A stretch of DNA of 64,000 nt, taken from positions 1-64,000 of the forward strand of contig JALCMG010000012.1 of NCBI GenBank assembly GCA_022648325.1, in the 5' to 3' direction. Made by a program: the position numbers and the translations under genes. How positions within the stretch are numbered: the first letter of the stretch is position 1; the number at the start of each line of letters is the position of its first letter. The stretch comes from Olsenella sp. GTDB taxonomy: Bacteria > Actinomycetota > Coriobacteriia > Coriobacteriales > Atopobiaceae. A model generated the notes under the pieces. The model saw only the letters and a list, made by a program, of their open reading frames with translations, ran no database searches and was not told where the DNA came from. Shown here in pieces: positions 37,504 to 46,935 of this stretch.

Positions 37504-38541
37504 TTATTCGCCCTCAGGGGACTCCTTTGCGTCATCGTATCCCTCGGCGGCAAGAGCCCGAGCCTCAGCGCGTGCCTTTTCGTTTTTGATATCGTCTGCA
37601 ATGCTCGCCGGCATCTCCCGGCCCATCTTCTTGTAGAGGGCCGTGACCACGCGGTCGATGGTCGAGCGCTTTGCGATTCCCTTGCTCGCCGCGGTTGCAG
37701 TGCCGCAGGCAGACGCGTAGATGAGGGCGTTCTCGTAGTCCATGCCGCGGGTGACCTTCGCAAGGAATCCCGCGACCATGGAGTCACCGGCGCCAGTGGC
37801 GTTCACCAGGCGCACACGTGCGGTAGGAACCATGTGCTCGGTGCCGTACTCGTCAAGGAGGAGCGACCCGCGGCCGCCGCAGGAAACGATTACGTTGCGA
37901 GCGCCGCCCTCCTGGAGCTTCTTGGCATAGGGCAGGCAGTCTTCGGGCGTCTCGGGCATGGGGTCGGCCTTGAAGATGCGTCCGACCTCATGGTTGTTGG
38001 GCTTGATGAGGAAGGGGTGAGCCTTGATCGATTCCATGAGGAGCTGGCCGGGAGCGTCGACGACGAACTGGATGCCGCGACCGGCAAGCTTGGCCATGAT
38101 GATGTTGTACATGTCCTCGGGCAGGGAGTTGGGGATAGAACCCGTGAGGACAAGGGTGTCGCCCGCCTGAAGGACATCCATGCGCTCGAGAAGCTCGTCG
38201 ACCTTCTTCTGCGGGATCTTGGGGCCCATGCCGTTGACCATCGTCATGACGATGCCGTTGAGCTTGACGTTGATACGGGTGTAGCCGCGGTCGAGCTTCA
38301 CGAAGTTGCTCGCGATGCCAGCCTCCTGGAGCTCGTTGACGAGGTGGTCGCCTGTGAAGCCCGCGACAATGCCCATTGCAACGTTCACCACGTTGAGCTC
38401 GTTGAGTAGCGTGGAAACGTTGATGCCGTTACCGCCGCAGTAGAGCTCCTCGCTCGAGGAACGGTTAGTGTAGCCCATATCCAAGGTGAGGGGATGCATG
38501 ACGTAATCGAGCGCGGGGTTAAGGGTCATCGTGTAGATCAA
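37504..38541 (-). CDS. PfkB-family hexose-phosphate kinase, probably 1-phosphofructokinase
   Basis: The 345 residues follow the 1-phosphofructokinase/tagatose-6-phosphate kinase type: start MIYTMTLNPALDY, GGNGINVSTLL near residue 36, LTGSIPNSLPEDMY, and the ATP/active-site NATGAGDSMVAGF near 248. I chose TTG 38541, with AAGGAG 6 bases upstream; the ATG further up lacks a site and adds residues absent from the family. The C-terminus carries an extra charged tail (KARAEARALAAEGYDDAKES). The neighbour ptsI supports a role in fructose-type PTS metabolism. Confidence 0.88.
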   Translation of the reverse strand: MIYTMTLNPALDYVMHPLTLDMGYTNRSSSEELYCGGNGINVSTLLNELNVVNVAMGIVAGFTGDHLVNELQEAGIASNFVKLDRGYTRINVKLNGIVMTMVNGMGPKIPQKKVDELLERMDVLQAGDTLVLTGSIPNSLPEDMYNIIMAKLAGRGIQFVVDAPGQLLMESIKAHPFLIKPNNHEVGRIFKADPMPETPEDCLPYAKKLQEGGARNVIVSCGGRGSLLLDEYGTEHMVPTARVRLVNATGAGDSMVAGFLAKVTRGMDYENALIYASACGTATAASKGIAKRSTIDRVVTALYKKMGREMPASIADDIKNEKARAEARALAAEGYDDAKESPEGE

Positions 38542-38767
38542 CGCAAGCTCCTTCCAGCGGAAAAACCTCGGCAAGGTACAGTATGCCGCATTCTGGAGGA
38601 AAGGGAGGTGGAATCGTTCTCACCCCGCAAACCCCATGCGACGCCTGTGCCGGCGTAATTTAACAACAAGTGTACCGTATCGAAACCTTGCGCTCGCCAA
38701 CAAAACGGGGTCACGACGAACGGCTTCCGCTTGCTGGGGGGCGGAGATTCCAAAAAGCGTTGACAAG

Positions 38768-38796
38768 AAAAAACCCAGAGCGTCGAACGCCCTGGG
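38768..38796 (-). terminator. Terminator after the tRNA-His/tRNA-Lys pair
   Basis: CCCAGGGCG and a nearly complementary GCTCTGGG form a stem followed by six T residues on the minus strand, just past tRNA-Lys. Confidence 0.8.
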
Positions 38797-38807
38797 CTGA
38801 GATTGCA

Positions 38808-38883
38808 TGGTGGGTCGTGAGGGGGTCGAACCCTCGACCTTGGGATTAAGAGTCCCCTGCTCTACCAACTGAGCTAACGACCC
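38808..38883 (-). tRNA. tRNA-Lys(CUU)
   Basis: Acceptor GGGTCGT/ACGACCC, discriminator A, encoded CCA and anticodon loop CTCTTAA giving CUU. Confidence 0.95.
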
Positions 38884-38899
38884 ATATTCGGCTTTCAGA

Positions 38900-38976
38900 T
38901 GGGGTGGGTGAAGGGGTTCGAACCCTCGACCTACGGAGCCACGGTCCGTCGCTCTTCCAACTGAGCTACACCCACC
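38900..38976 (-). tRNA. tRNA-His(GUG)
   Basis: Acceptor GTGGGTG/CACCCAC with the histidine-specific extra G at -1 opposite C73, encoded CCA and anticodon GUG. The anticodon loop reads CCGTGGC, so position 33 is C rather than the nearly universal U. Confidence 0.93.
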
Positions 38977-39141
38977 ATTTGGCCCACCTCGTGAAGCGCT
39001 CGTTTATTATGACAAAGAATCAGGCAGATGCAAGCACTTTCTTGAAGAACTTTTTTTGAGAATCACATTTTGCTTTGCAGCCAAACAAGAAGTTGCGGAT
39101 AAAAGTAGTCATGAGCACGAGGGGACCTTCAAAAAAGATAT

Positions 39142-39984
39142 CTAGTCCTCCGCTGTTGCCAAGAACTCCCGCACTCGAGCGTCTGTCGGGCTATCCATGA
39201 CCTCCTCGGCAGCGCCCTCTTCGACGATGCATCCGTCGAGAAGGAAGGCAACGCGATCAGAGACATCACGCGCGAATCCCATCTCGTGGGTCACGATGCC
39301 GATGGCCATGCCGTCGGAAGCGAGCTCGCGAATGATGCGACGCATGTCCGCCGTGAGCCTTGGATCGAGCGCAGAGGTCGCCTCGTCGAAATAGAGAACC
39401 CTGGGGTGCATGGCAAGCGCTCTGGCGATGGCCACGCGCTGCTGCTGGCCGCCAGAGAGCTGATCGGGGACCTTCTCCGCATGCTCCGCAAGCCCCAAGC
39501 GATCGAGAACCTTTTTCGCCTCGTTCTCGACCTCTGCCGGGTCCCTCCCCTGCACGGCTATGGGTGCGTCACAGACGTTGCGCATCACGGTGAAGTGCGG
39601 AAAGAGGTTGTAGTTCTGGAAGACGATGCCAAACTGCATCCGTGCCTTGGCGCTTGCCTCCTTGGAGTAGCGCGCCCTGCCGTTCTCGTCCTGCTCGGTC
39701 ACGCGAAGGCTGCCATAGAAGAGCTCGCCGACATCGAAGGTGTCGAGCAGCGTGAGGCAGCGCAGGAGCGTGGATTTGCCGGTACCCGAGGGACCGATGA
39801 CCGAGACCACCTCGCCCCGTGCGATGGAGAGCGACACATCGTGGAGCACCTCTCGCCCCGAGAAGGACTTGCACGCGCCCTTCACGTAGACGGCGGGGAG
39901 CCCCAGAATCTGGGATACCGAGGCGTCAGGAACCGGTATCTGAATGCGGGACGCGCGCGTGCCGCGCTTCTCGGCGTTAGTCAT
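39142..39984 (-). CDS. Polar amino-acid ABC transporter ATPase
   Basis: The 280-residue ATPase has Walker A GPSGTGKST, signature LSGGQQQRVAIARAL, Walker B VLYFDEATSALDP and the switch histidine in IVTHEMGFA; the last is typical of the polar amino-acid (GlnQ/HisP) group. A 35-residue N-terminal extension precedes the usual start. It overlaps the permease stop by 8 bases. Confidence 0.92.
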   Translation of the reverse strand: MTNAEKRGTRASRIQIPVPDASVSQILGLPAVYVKGACKSFSGREVLHDVSLSIARGEVVSVIGPSGTGKSTLLRCLTLLDTFDVGELFYGSLRVTEQDENGRARYSKEASAKARMQFGIVFQNYNLFPHFTVMRNVCDAPIAVQGRDPAEVENEAKKVLDRLGLAEHAEKVPDQLSGGQQQRVAIARALAMHPRVLYFDEATSALDPRLTADMRRIIRELASDGMAIGIVTHEMGFARDVSDRVAFLLDGCIVEEGAAEEVMDSPTDARVREFLATAED

Positions 39985-40630
39985 GGTAGTAATCCAGCCT
40001 CTTCTCGATGCGCCTCATGATGTACTCGATGATGAGGCAGGTAACCCAGTAGATGAGCGCGGCCACGGCAAATGCCACCATCGTGCGCTGGCTGGTGACG
40101 ATAGCTCGCGCCTGCGTGAACATCTCGAGGACGCCGAGGGAGAAGGCAAGCGAGGTGTCCTTGACCAGTGTCACGACCTCGTTGCCCATTGCGGGGAGCA
40201 CGCGTTTCACAACTTGTGGCAGAACGATGCGCTGGAAGGTCTGGCGGCTGGAGTAGCCGAGTACCTCGGCGGCCTCGTACTGACCGCGGGGAATGGACTG
40301 GATGCCCGAGCGGTAAATCTCTGCAAAGTAGGCAGAGTAGTTGATCACAAAGGAGACAAGCACCGCCACCATGGGGAAGTTCGCGTCGGTCTTGACGCCA
40401 AAGACGTAGAACGGCATGAAGGAGACGGCGAACATCTGCAGCATGAGCGGCGTGCCGCGCAGCACCGAGATGAGGAGCTGCATGAGGAGCGAAAGTGGCT
40501 TGAACCGCGAGAGACGCCCGAGGGCAACGAGCATGCCCAGGGGGATGGACCCCACGAGCGTCACCGCGAATATGATCATCGAAATGCGATACCCCGAGAG
40601 GAGCATCCCCATCATTGTGGCAAAGTCCAC
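39977..40630 (-). CDS. Polar amino-acid ABC transporter permease
   Basis: The 217 residues form about five membrane segments with the HisM/GlnP-type EAA loop around EAAEVLGYSSRQTFQRIVLP. The start is GTG 40630 with GGGAG 8 bases upstream. It lies between the binding protein and ATPase genes and works with them. Confidence 0.9.
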   Translation of the reverse strand: MDFATMMGMLLSGYRISMIIFAVTLVGSIPLGMLVALGRLSRFKPLSLLMQLLISVLRGTPLMLQMFAVSFMPFYVFGVKTDANFPMVAVLVSFVINYSAYFAEIYRSGIQSIPRGQYEAAEVLGYSSRQTFQRIVLPQVVKRVLPAMGNEVVTLVKDTSLAFSLGVLEMFTQARAIVTSQRTMVAFAVAALIYWVTCLIIEYIMRRIEKRLDYYHD

Positions 40631-40673
40631 CTTACCAACTCCCTTGCAGCACCATCGTCATCATCACGGGCGG

Positions 40674-41552
40674 CTATGCCTTGGGCAGGCACCACAGCTC
40701 GTAGGAGACGCCCTGGTCGGCGTACTTGTCGCAGAACTTCTTGACAGCACCGTCGGCGTCGAGGGCCTGGAGGTCGGCCTCAACGGTCTTGGCAAGCTGC
40801 TTACCCTCGTCCGTATTCGCGAAGCCAACGCCAAAGTGCTCGGAGTTGAGGTTCTCGTCGAGGATGCGGTACTCGGAGGTCTTGTCGCCGATGTTGAAGA
40901 CGGCGACGGGGTAGTCGATGGCAATGGCGTCCACCTGGCCGCTCTCCAGCATCATAAACGCGGTGTTGTAGTTGTCGATGGTCTGGAGGTTGCCAAAGCT
41001 CTTGCCCAACTCCTCCTGCGAGCCGCCCTCGGAAAGGACGTCAAGCGCGGCGGAATCCGCCTGGGTGATGACGTTCTTGCCGGCAAGGTCCGAGAGCTTC
41101 TGAACGTCAGACGATGCGGGGACAACGATGACCTGGCGGTTCTCCATGTAGGGGTCAGTGAAGGCGTAACCATCCTCGCGGCGCTCGATGGTGAAGCCGT
41201 TCCAGATGCAGGTGATCTGGCCGGAGTTGAGCAGGGTGTCCTTCGCGTCCCATGAGATGGGGGTTGGAGTGAACGTCCAGCTCTCTCGGTCACAGACGGC
41301 CTTAGCGAGGTCGATGTCGAAGCCGGTGTAGGAGCCATCGTCGCCAACGTAGCCGTAGGGAGGGAAGTCCTGGTCAAAGCCAAGGACGAAGTTCCCGTCA
41401 AAGCTGGACGAGGAGTCGGCGGCTTGGGAGGAAGAGCTGGCGTCCGAGCCGCTCGTGCTTGCGGATGAACCGCAGGCAGCAAGGCCGAGCATTCCCGTGA
41501 AGCCAAGGGCTGCGGTGATGAACTGGCGACGGTTGAGCGTGGAGGTGGACAT
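40674..41552 (-). CDS. Amino-acid ABC transporter substrate-binding lipoprotein
   Basis: The 292 residues begin with an RR-type signal (NRRQFITAALGFTG) and the lipobox LGLAACG, then a Ser-rich linker and the family-3 solute-binding fold (DFPPYGYVGDDGSYTGFDIDL). Preceding ATG 41552 is GGAG with 5-base spacing. It leads the three-gene operon with permease and ATPase; the exact amino acid (cystine, glutamine or similar) is not resolved. Confidence 0.92.
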   Translation of the reverse strand: MSTSTLNRRQFITAALGFTGMLGLAACGSSASTSGSDASSSSQAADSSSSFDGNFVLGFDQDFPPYGYVGDDGSYTGFDIDLAKAVCDRESWTFTPTPISWDAKDTLLNSGQITCIWNGFTIERREDGYAFTDPYMENRQVIVVPASSDVQKLSDLAGKNVITQADSAALDVLSEGGSQEELGKSFGNLQTIDNYNTAFMMLESGQVDAIAIDYPVAVFNIGDKTSEYRILDENLNSEHFGVGFANTDEGKQLAKTVEADLQALDADGAVKKFCDKYADQGVSYELWCLPKA

Positions 41553-41797
41553 GTCTGCTCCAATCTCTTGTGGATGACGTGCGTCACTTTAGTACGGTGG
41601 AGTACAGGTGTACAGAATAGCGGCGCTGAGTCTTGCGTTCAACACTTTCAGGCAGCATGCATACTTCACTTAACAATTGCCGTATGGAGAGGCAGCTGAC
41701 CCCACTCGCAATCACCGTGCGGGTCGCTACAGTTATGTCGAGTCTCCTTGTCACGGCTTCCGTAGGTCGCCTCTACGAGAAGCGGTTAGACGAAATG

Positions 41798-41926
41798 CCG
41801 GTTGGTGGCAGTTTTGGCGACAATCTTTATATGTCATTTTCTCAATAGCAATTTTCTGACCTGCTATTTATCAAACTTCTAATTGGTTTGTACTTAGCAC
41901 GCCCCCGAAAAACTGCCACCAACCGG
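41798..41926. repeat. Inverted repeat with 18-bp perfect arms and AT-rich interior
   Basis: CCGGTTGGTGGCAGTTTT (41798-41815) and its exact reverse complement (41909-41926) flank a 93-base AT-rich spacer. Length and layout resemble a small non-autonomous transposable element. It lies in a gene-free stretch, 41553-42195. Confidence 0.85.
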
Positions 41927-42003
41927 AGAATCTTGCCATCCTGCGCTCGACAGCGCACCGATGATGGTCGTTCACAGCGAACCCGCAGGGCCGACAGGTG
42001 TCC

Positions 42004-42079
42004 GAATTACGCACGGTGAGAGTTGAGACATGAAAAAGCCCAGCAATCCACAAACCTTAATCGCGACCGTGCGTAATTC
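42004..42079. repeat. Inverted repeat with 14-bp perfect arms
   Basis: GAATTACGCACGGT and ACCGTGCGTAATTC flank a 48-base interior that is AT-rich. It lies 78 bases after the previous inverted repeat and before the NUDIX gene. Confidence 0.8.
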
Positions 42080-42195
42080 TGAAGCCAAGGAGCTAAAGCC
42101 ACGGGACAAGCGCGGAAGGACAGAAGCCGAGCGGGTAGCTGAGAAAAGCGGCTATCGTAGGGATTGACAAGGAGCACGAGGACCGGGAGGAGCGC

Positions 42196-42825
42196 GTGGG
42201 CAACACAAATCAGGGTCTTGGCGGTGGGCATACCGATCTTGACGAGGTTCGCAGAGCGCTAGAACCAGAGCCCTCGCTCTTCGAACGCGTGACCAGGGAC
42301 GAGCCCGTCTGGGAGGGCAAGATCTTCTCCGTTGACTATCTCGAGGTGGAGCTTGCGGATGGCTCGCGCGCCTGGCGCGAGGTCGTGCATCACCACGGCG
42401 GCGCGGGGGTCGTGGCCATCCGGGACGGGCGAGTGTGCCTGGTTCGCCAGTATCGGGTAGTCCTCGGGCGCGTGACGCTCGAGATTCCGGCGGGAAAGCT
42501 CGAGGCAGACGAGCGCGGCGAAGACTGCGCCGCACGCGAGTTGGCCGAGGAGACGGGCCTTCGCGCCGACAAACTCGTGCACCTGGCAACCGTCCTTGGC
42601 TCCCCCGGCTTCACAGACGAGCACACCGAGGTGTTCCTCGCCCAGGGGCTCTCGCAGGGGGCCGCTCGCCCCGACGAGGGCGAGGTCGTGCGCGCGGTCT
42701 GGCTTCCGATGGAAGAGGTTGTGCACGCAATTTCCGCTGGCCTCATCCAGGACGGAAAGACTGTCGCAGGCGTTCTCGCGGCCAAGGCGCTACTCGAGAG
42801 CGAGCAAGCGGGCAACTTGCGCTAG
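42196..42825 (+). CDS. NUDIX hydrolase, ADP-ribose pyrophosphatase-like
   Basis: The 209 residues contain a complete NUDIX box, GKLEADERGEDCAARELAEE then TGL, near residues 100-122, preceded by VCLVRQYRVVLGRVTLEIPA, the usual ADP-ribose pyrophosphatase approach. GGGAGGAGC precedes the GTG start. Likely action is hydrolysis of ADP-ribose or related nucleoside diphosphates. It stands alone, followed by tRNA-Arg. Confidence 0.9.
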   Translation: MGNTNQGLGGGHTDLDEVRRALEPEPSLFERVTRDEPVWEGKIFSVDYLEVELADGSRAWREVVHHHGGAGVVAIRDGRVCLVRQYRVVLGRVTLEIPAGKLEADERGEDCAARELAEETGLRADKLVHLATVLGSPGFTDEHTEVFLAQGLSQGAARPDEGEVVRAVWLPMEEVVHAISAGLIQDGKTVAGVLAAKALLESEQAGNLR

Positions 42826-42847
42826 AATGGCAGGGCCGTAAAGGCAC

Positions 42848-42924
42848 GCTCCCTTAACTCAGCTGGATAGAGTAGCGGACTTCTAATCCGAATGTCGAGG
42901 GTTCGAATCCCCCAGGGAGCACCA
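42848..42924 (+). tRNA. tRNA-Arg(UCU)
   Basis: Acceptor GCTCCCT/AGGGAGC, discriminator A, encoded CCA and anticodon loop CTTCTAA giving UCU. Confidence 0.95.
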
Positions 42925-42933
42925 GAAAAGACA

Positions 42934-42965
42934 AGCCCAGAGCAGTCATTGCCCTGGGCTTTTTC
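42934..42965 (+). terminator. tRNA-Arg terminator
   Basis: AGCCCAG and CTGGGCT arms, loosely paired interior, then four further T residues. Confidence 0.8.
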
Positions 42966-43035
42966 ATGAAGTTTTTCCAACCCCAAGAGGGAGAAATAGA
43001 AGAGAACCTCTCCCCTACCTCAGGAGAACCCTTCC

Positions 43036-44508
43036 CTACCTCACGCCAGCAAGATCGCCGCGATTGAATGCCTCCTCGTAGAGGTGCTTAAAGACCACGC
43101 TGCCGTGCAGACCGTCGTGCTCAAACTCGTTGGTAACCCAGGCGTGGCTCGCACCCACGCGGGAGAGCGTGTCAAGCTGCAGGCCGGAGTCCACGTAGGC
43201 GTCGTCGAAGTAGACGGCCGCCTGGAGCGGCACCTCGTTTCTCGCAAGCTGATCCTGGTCGTAGAGGTGTCCGAACTCGGTGTCTGCCATAAGGACGTCC
43301 ATCGCGGGGGCAAACGGCTTGAGCGACGGGTCCTCATCGAACATCCAAGGGAACATTGCCTCCGCAAAAAGCATGAGGGGACGTGCGCCCTCGGAGAACT
43401 CCGGTCTGCTCGCTGCCTCGCGCGCAGCCGCCCACCCAATTGGGGCGTCGAGCGTGCCGTCGGCATAGACGAACTCCTGAAGCGTCCAGTAGAGCGGGGC
43501 CGAATACGAGGAGGTCATCGACTGGACCTGGTCAAAGAAGCCGCCAAAGAGACGCACGTGCGAGACGTCTCCACCCACGGCGGAAAGGGCGTCGTCGCAG
43601 GAGCCGTCACCGTCGGCAAAGGCATAGTCAAAGAGGGCGTGGAGGCGTTCTGGCGCGGGCTTCATGCCCAAGCCGCCACCGACAAGCTGGAGACGCCGCA
43701 CAGAGAGCGGAGAGCCGTCGGGAAGCGTCGCGTCACCCGCAGCAAGGCGGTCTGCGACGAGAGAGACGCGCCTCTCGTCCTCGGGATAGCGGTCGTAGTA
43801 CGCGCGCGTCTTGGCTGCCATGTGCAGGAAGGTGTGCGCGTAGACCTCTGCGGCGCTTGCAGGCACATGCGGGATGCCGCCGCAGGTAAAGCTCGCAGAG
43901 ACCCCGGCCGGGAAGGTGGACAGGTTTGCCAGCGTGAGAAAACCGCCGTAGCTCTGACCCAGCGTCACCCACCGACGCCCGCCGAACTCAGTGAGACGCA
44001 GATACTCGAAGTCCCTGATGATAGAGTCGGCCAGGAACCTCTTGAGGTAGTCGGCCTGCCTGCGGGCGGGATCTGCCCCATGGGCCGAGGCCTCCTCCCC
44101 CACCGCCGCTATACGGGCGCCATCCACCCGCAAGGAGCGGCCGCACCCTCGCTGGTCTGGGAGAACCACGCGAAAGTGGCGAAGCGCCTCCTCGACCCAG
44201 CCGTCGCTCTGGGGCGAGAGGGGTCGAGGGCACGCCCCGCCGGGACCTCCCTGGAGAAACACGATGAGCGGCAGGTCACAACCCACGTTCTCCGGTGAGC
44301 AGAGCACGCGGTAGAAGAGCTTGATGCTCTTGCCGACAAATGCCTGGTCGGGCTGCTCGGCGGCATCCTTCACGGCAAGTGCGGAAGGCTCGTCCCCCGT
44401 CACGCCAGCAAGGGCGGCGGGACTCGTGCCGCGCCAGTCGAGCGGGACATCGATGGAATTGTCCTCCACGTAGATGCCAGGGAGGTAGTAGCTGGAAAGA
44501 AGCGCCAT
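43036..44508 (-). CDS. Proline iminopeptidase-like alpha/beta hydrolase
   Basis: The 490 residues carry the oxyanion motif VFLQGGPGG near 86, DQRGCGRS, the nucleophile elbow LGQSYGGF near 185 and a C-terminal HDGLHG, the pattern of S33 proline iminopeptidases. No signal peptide is seen, so it is cytoplasmic. ATG 44508 has GGGGAG just upstream; a GTG four codons earlier is possible. It ends the hom-lysC-asd operon, 15 bases after asd, and is probably a hitch-hiker rather than part of threonine synthesis. Confidence 0.85.
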   Translation of the reverse strand: MALLSSYYLPGIYVEDNSIDVPLDWRGTSPAALAGVTGDEPSALAVKDAAEQPDQAFVGKSIKLFYRVLCSPENVGCDLPLIVFLQGGPGGACPRPLSPQSDGWVEEALRHFRVVLPDQRGCGRSLRVDGARIAAVGEEASAHGADPARRQADYLKRFLADSIIRDFEYLRLTEFGGRRWVTLGQSYGGFLTLANLSTFPAGVSASFTCGGIPHVPASAAEVYAHTFLHMAAKTRAYYDRYPEDERRVSLVADRLAAGDATLPDGSPLSVRRLQLVGGGLGMKPAPERLHALFDYAFADGDGSCDDALSAVGGDVSHVRLFGGFFDQVQSMTSSYSAPLYWTLQEFVYADGTLDAPIGWAAAREAASRPEFSEGARPLMLFAEAMFPWMFDEDPSLKPFAPAMDVLMADTEFGHLYDQDQLARNEVPLQAAVYFDDAYVDSGLQLDTLSRVGASHAWVTNEFEHDGLHGSVVFKHLYEEAFNRGDLAGVR

Positions 44509-44523
44509 GGGACTCCCCACGCC

Positions 44524-45537
44524 CTAGAGAAGATGCTCTGCGATCTGGACGGCGTTGGTGGCGGCGCCCTTGCGAATCTGGTCGCCGCAGCACCAGAGCG
44601 TAAGCGAGTTCACGCCATCCGGGGCCGAGAGGTCGCGGCGAATGCGGCCCACGTACACGAGGTCCTGGTCGGAGGTGTCAAGAGGCATGGGGTAGCGCAG
44701 GTTGGCCGGGTCGTCCACAACCTTGACGCCAGGCGCTGAGGCAAGCGCCTGGCGTGCCTCGTCGGGCGAGATGGGACGGTCGAACTCGGCGGTGATGGAC
44801 TCGGAGTGAGAGCGCATGACCGGTACGCGAACGCAGGTGCAGTTCACGCGGACCTCGGGAAGGTGCATGATCTTGCGCCCCTCGTTCTGCATCTTCCACT
44901 CCTCCGAGGTGTAGCCCTCGTCCTTGAAGGAGCCGATCTGCGGGACGAGGTTGGCCGCTAGCTGGTACGCGAAGGGGCTCGTGTCGCCCATCTCGCCACC
45001 GTTGGCAACAACGCCCATCTCTCGCTGGAGCTCGGTGAGGCCAGGCATGCCGGCACCAGAGGCTGCCTGGTAGGTGGAGACGATCAGGCGGCGCAGGTCG
45101 GCGAGCTTGTGGAGCGGCCAAGTGGGAACGAGACCGATGATGGTGGCGCAGTTGGGATTCGCGATGATGTTGCGCGGGTGGTTGGCGATGTCGGCCGCGT
45201 TGATCTCGGGGATAACCAGGGGTACGTCGGGCTCGAGGCGGAAGGCATGGGAGTTGTCCACGCACACGGCGCCGCGCTTGGCTGCCTCGGGGAGAAGGGC
45301 CTTGGCGGTCGAGTCACCGGCTGCACCAAGGACAATGTCTGCCCCCTCGAAGGCATCGGGTGTGGCCTCGACCACGGGTACGGCCTCGCCGTGGAAGGTG
45401 ACGGTCTTCCCAACCGAGCGCGCGCTCGCAAGGGGCACGAGCTTTCCAACGGGGAAGTTCCTCTCCTCGAGGCACTGAATCATCTGCGTGCCAACGACGC
45501 CCGTGGCGCCGAGAATGGCGACGGTCTTGTCTGCCAT
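44524..45537 (-). CDS. asd: Aspartate-semialdehyde dehydrogenase
   Basis: Asd reduces aspartyl phosphate to the semialdehyde feeding lysine, threonine and methionine. The 337 residues show the NADP loop AILGATGVVGTQM, the active-site cysteine in IIANPNCATI and MRSHSESI (the usual RVPVMRSHS block). I chose ATG 45537, with GAGGA upstream; the longer frame overlaps lysC. It lies downstream of lysC in the same operon. Confidence 0.95.
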   Translation of the reverse strand: MADKTVAILGATGVVGTQMIQCLEERNFPVGKLVPLASARSVGKTVTFHGEAVPVVEATPDAFEGADIVLGAAGDSTAKALLPEAAKRGAVCVDNSHAFRLEPDVPLVIPEINAADIANHPRNIIANPNCATIIGLVPTWPLHKLADLRRLIVSTYQAASGAGMPGLTELQREMGVVANGGEMGDTSPFAYQLAANLVPQIGSFKDEGYTSEEWKMQNEGRKIMHLPEVRVNCTCVRVPVMRSHSESITAEFDRPISPDEARQALASAPGVKVVDDPANLRYPMPLDTSDQDLVYVGRIRRDLSAPDGVNSLTLWCCGDQIRKGAATNAVQIAEHLL

Positions 45538-45592
45538 GTGGCGATTCCTCTCTCTGCATGTGCCCGTGGGGCAGGCGTGTGAATGCGTGGTC

Positions 45593-46924
45593 CTACTCGG
45601 CGGAGACCATCTCGTTGCGAACGAAGCGCTCGTAGATGACCTTGATTGCGCGCTCAAAATCGGTGTTGTCGACGCCCACGATGATGGAAATCTCCTCGGA
45701 GCTCTGGGTAATCATGCGAATATTGATGCCCGCGTCGCCGAGCGCGCCGAAGATTTTGCCCGAGGTACCCGAGCGCTTGGACATGTTACGGCCCACCACC
45801 GAGATGAGGGCGAGCTTGTCGACCATCACGATGTCATCGGGCTTGATCTCGCGACGGATGTCATTGACGATCGCGTAGATCTTGTCCTTGACGTCAGCGG
45901 CCGCCACCACGACGCCAAACGAGTCGACACCCGTGGGGATGTGCTCGATGGAGACGCCGTAGCGGTCGAAGATGGAGAGTGCGCGGGAGACCACGCCCAC
46001 CTCGTTGGACATGTGGGCCTTCTTGACGTGCACCGCCATGAAGTCCTTGCGGCCGGCAATGCCGGTGATAAGGTGCTCGTCCGCACCGGCCTCCGCGGTC
46101 TCGCGAATCGTGGTGCCCGCGTCCTGGGGACGGTTGGTGTTCATGATCTTGATGGGGATGTTGACCTCGCGAACCGGGAAGATGGCCTCCTCCTGGAGGA
46201 CCGAGGCGCCCATGTAGGAGAGCTCGCGCATCTCGTCAAAGGTGATGCGGCGGATGGAGCGGGGGTTCTCGACGATCCTTGGATCAGCTGAGAGGAAGCC
46301 CGAGACGTCCGTCCAGTTCTCGTAGACGTCGGCGTCGAGGCAGCGCGCCGCGATGGCGCCCGTGATGTCTCCGCCGCCGCGCTGGAAGAGCTTGATTGCG
46401 CCGTCGACCGTCGCACCGTAGAAGCCGGGAAGCACGAAGGCACCGTTCCTGTGCGCGAAGTCCTTGAGACGGGCTGCGGTTCGCTCCATGTCCACGTTGC
46501 CGTCGTGGTGGAACACGATAACGTCGGCGGCGTCAACAAAGGGCAGGCCAAGGTACTCGGCCATGATGTTGGCGGTGAACCACTCGCCGCGCGAGACTAC
46601 ATACTCGGGCGAGTGCTTCTTGATGTTTGCCGCAAAGGTCTCGAACTTCTCGGCAACGGGCCACTTGACGCCGAGCTCGTTGGCGATGTCGACAAAGCGC
46701 TGCTCGATGTCGGCGAGAAGCGAGGGGCAGTCCACGTGGTACTCGATGTGGGCATTCACGAGGAGCAAAAGGTCGGTAATCTTGTTGTCTCCCGAGAAGC
46801 GCTTGCCCACGGCAGACACGACCACAAAGCGGCGGTCTGGGTCCGACTCGACAATGGACTTGACCTTGCGGAACTGGTCAGCGGTGGCGACGCTGGAACC
46901 CCCGAACTTGCAGATCTTGATCAT
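45593..46924 (-). CDS. lysC: Aspartate kinase
   Basis: LysC phosphorylates aspartate, the first step of the pathway. The 443 residues open with ICKFGGSSVA (the KFGGTS type), have GFYGATVDGAIKLFQRGGGD in the kinase core and two C-terminal ACT modules (LISVVGRNM and VDNTDFERAIKVIYE regions), so feedback control by lysine or threonine is likely. It starts 11 bases after the hom stop. Confidence 0.95.
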   Translation of the reverse strand: MIKICKFGGSSVATADQFRKVKSIVESDPDRRFVVVSAVGKRFSGDNKITDLLLLVNAHIEYHVDCPSLLADIEQRFVDIANELGVKWPVAEKFETFAANIKKHSPEYVVSRGEWFTANIMAEYLGLPFVDAADVIVFHHDGNVDMERTAARLKDFAHRNGAFVLPGFYGATVDGAIKLFQRGGGDITGAIAARCLDADVYENWTDVSGFLSADPRIVENPRSIRRITFDEMRELSYMGASVLQEEAIFPVREVNIPIKIMNTNRPQDAGTTIRETAEAGADEHLITGIAGRKDFMAVHVKKAHMSNEVGVVSRALSIFDRYGVSIEHIPTGVDSFGVVVAAADVKDKIYAIVNDIRREIKPDDIVMVDKLALISVVGRNMSKRSGTSGKIFGALGDAGINIRMITQSSEEISIIVGVDNTDFERAIKVIYERFVRNEMVSAE

Positions 46925-46935
46925 GTGAACCTCTC

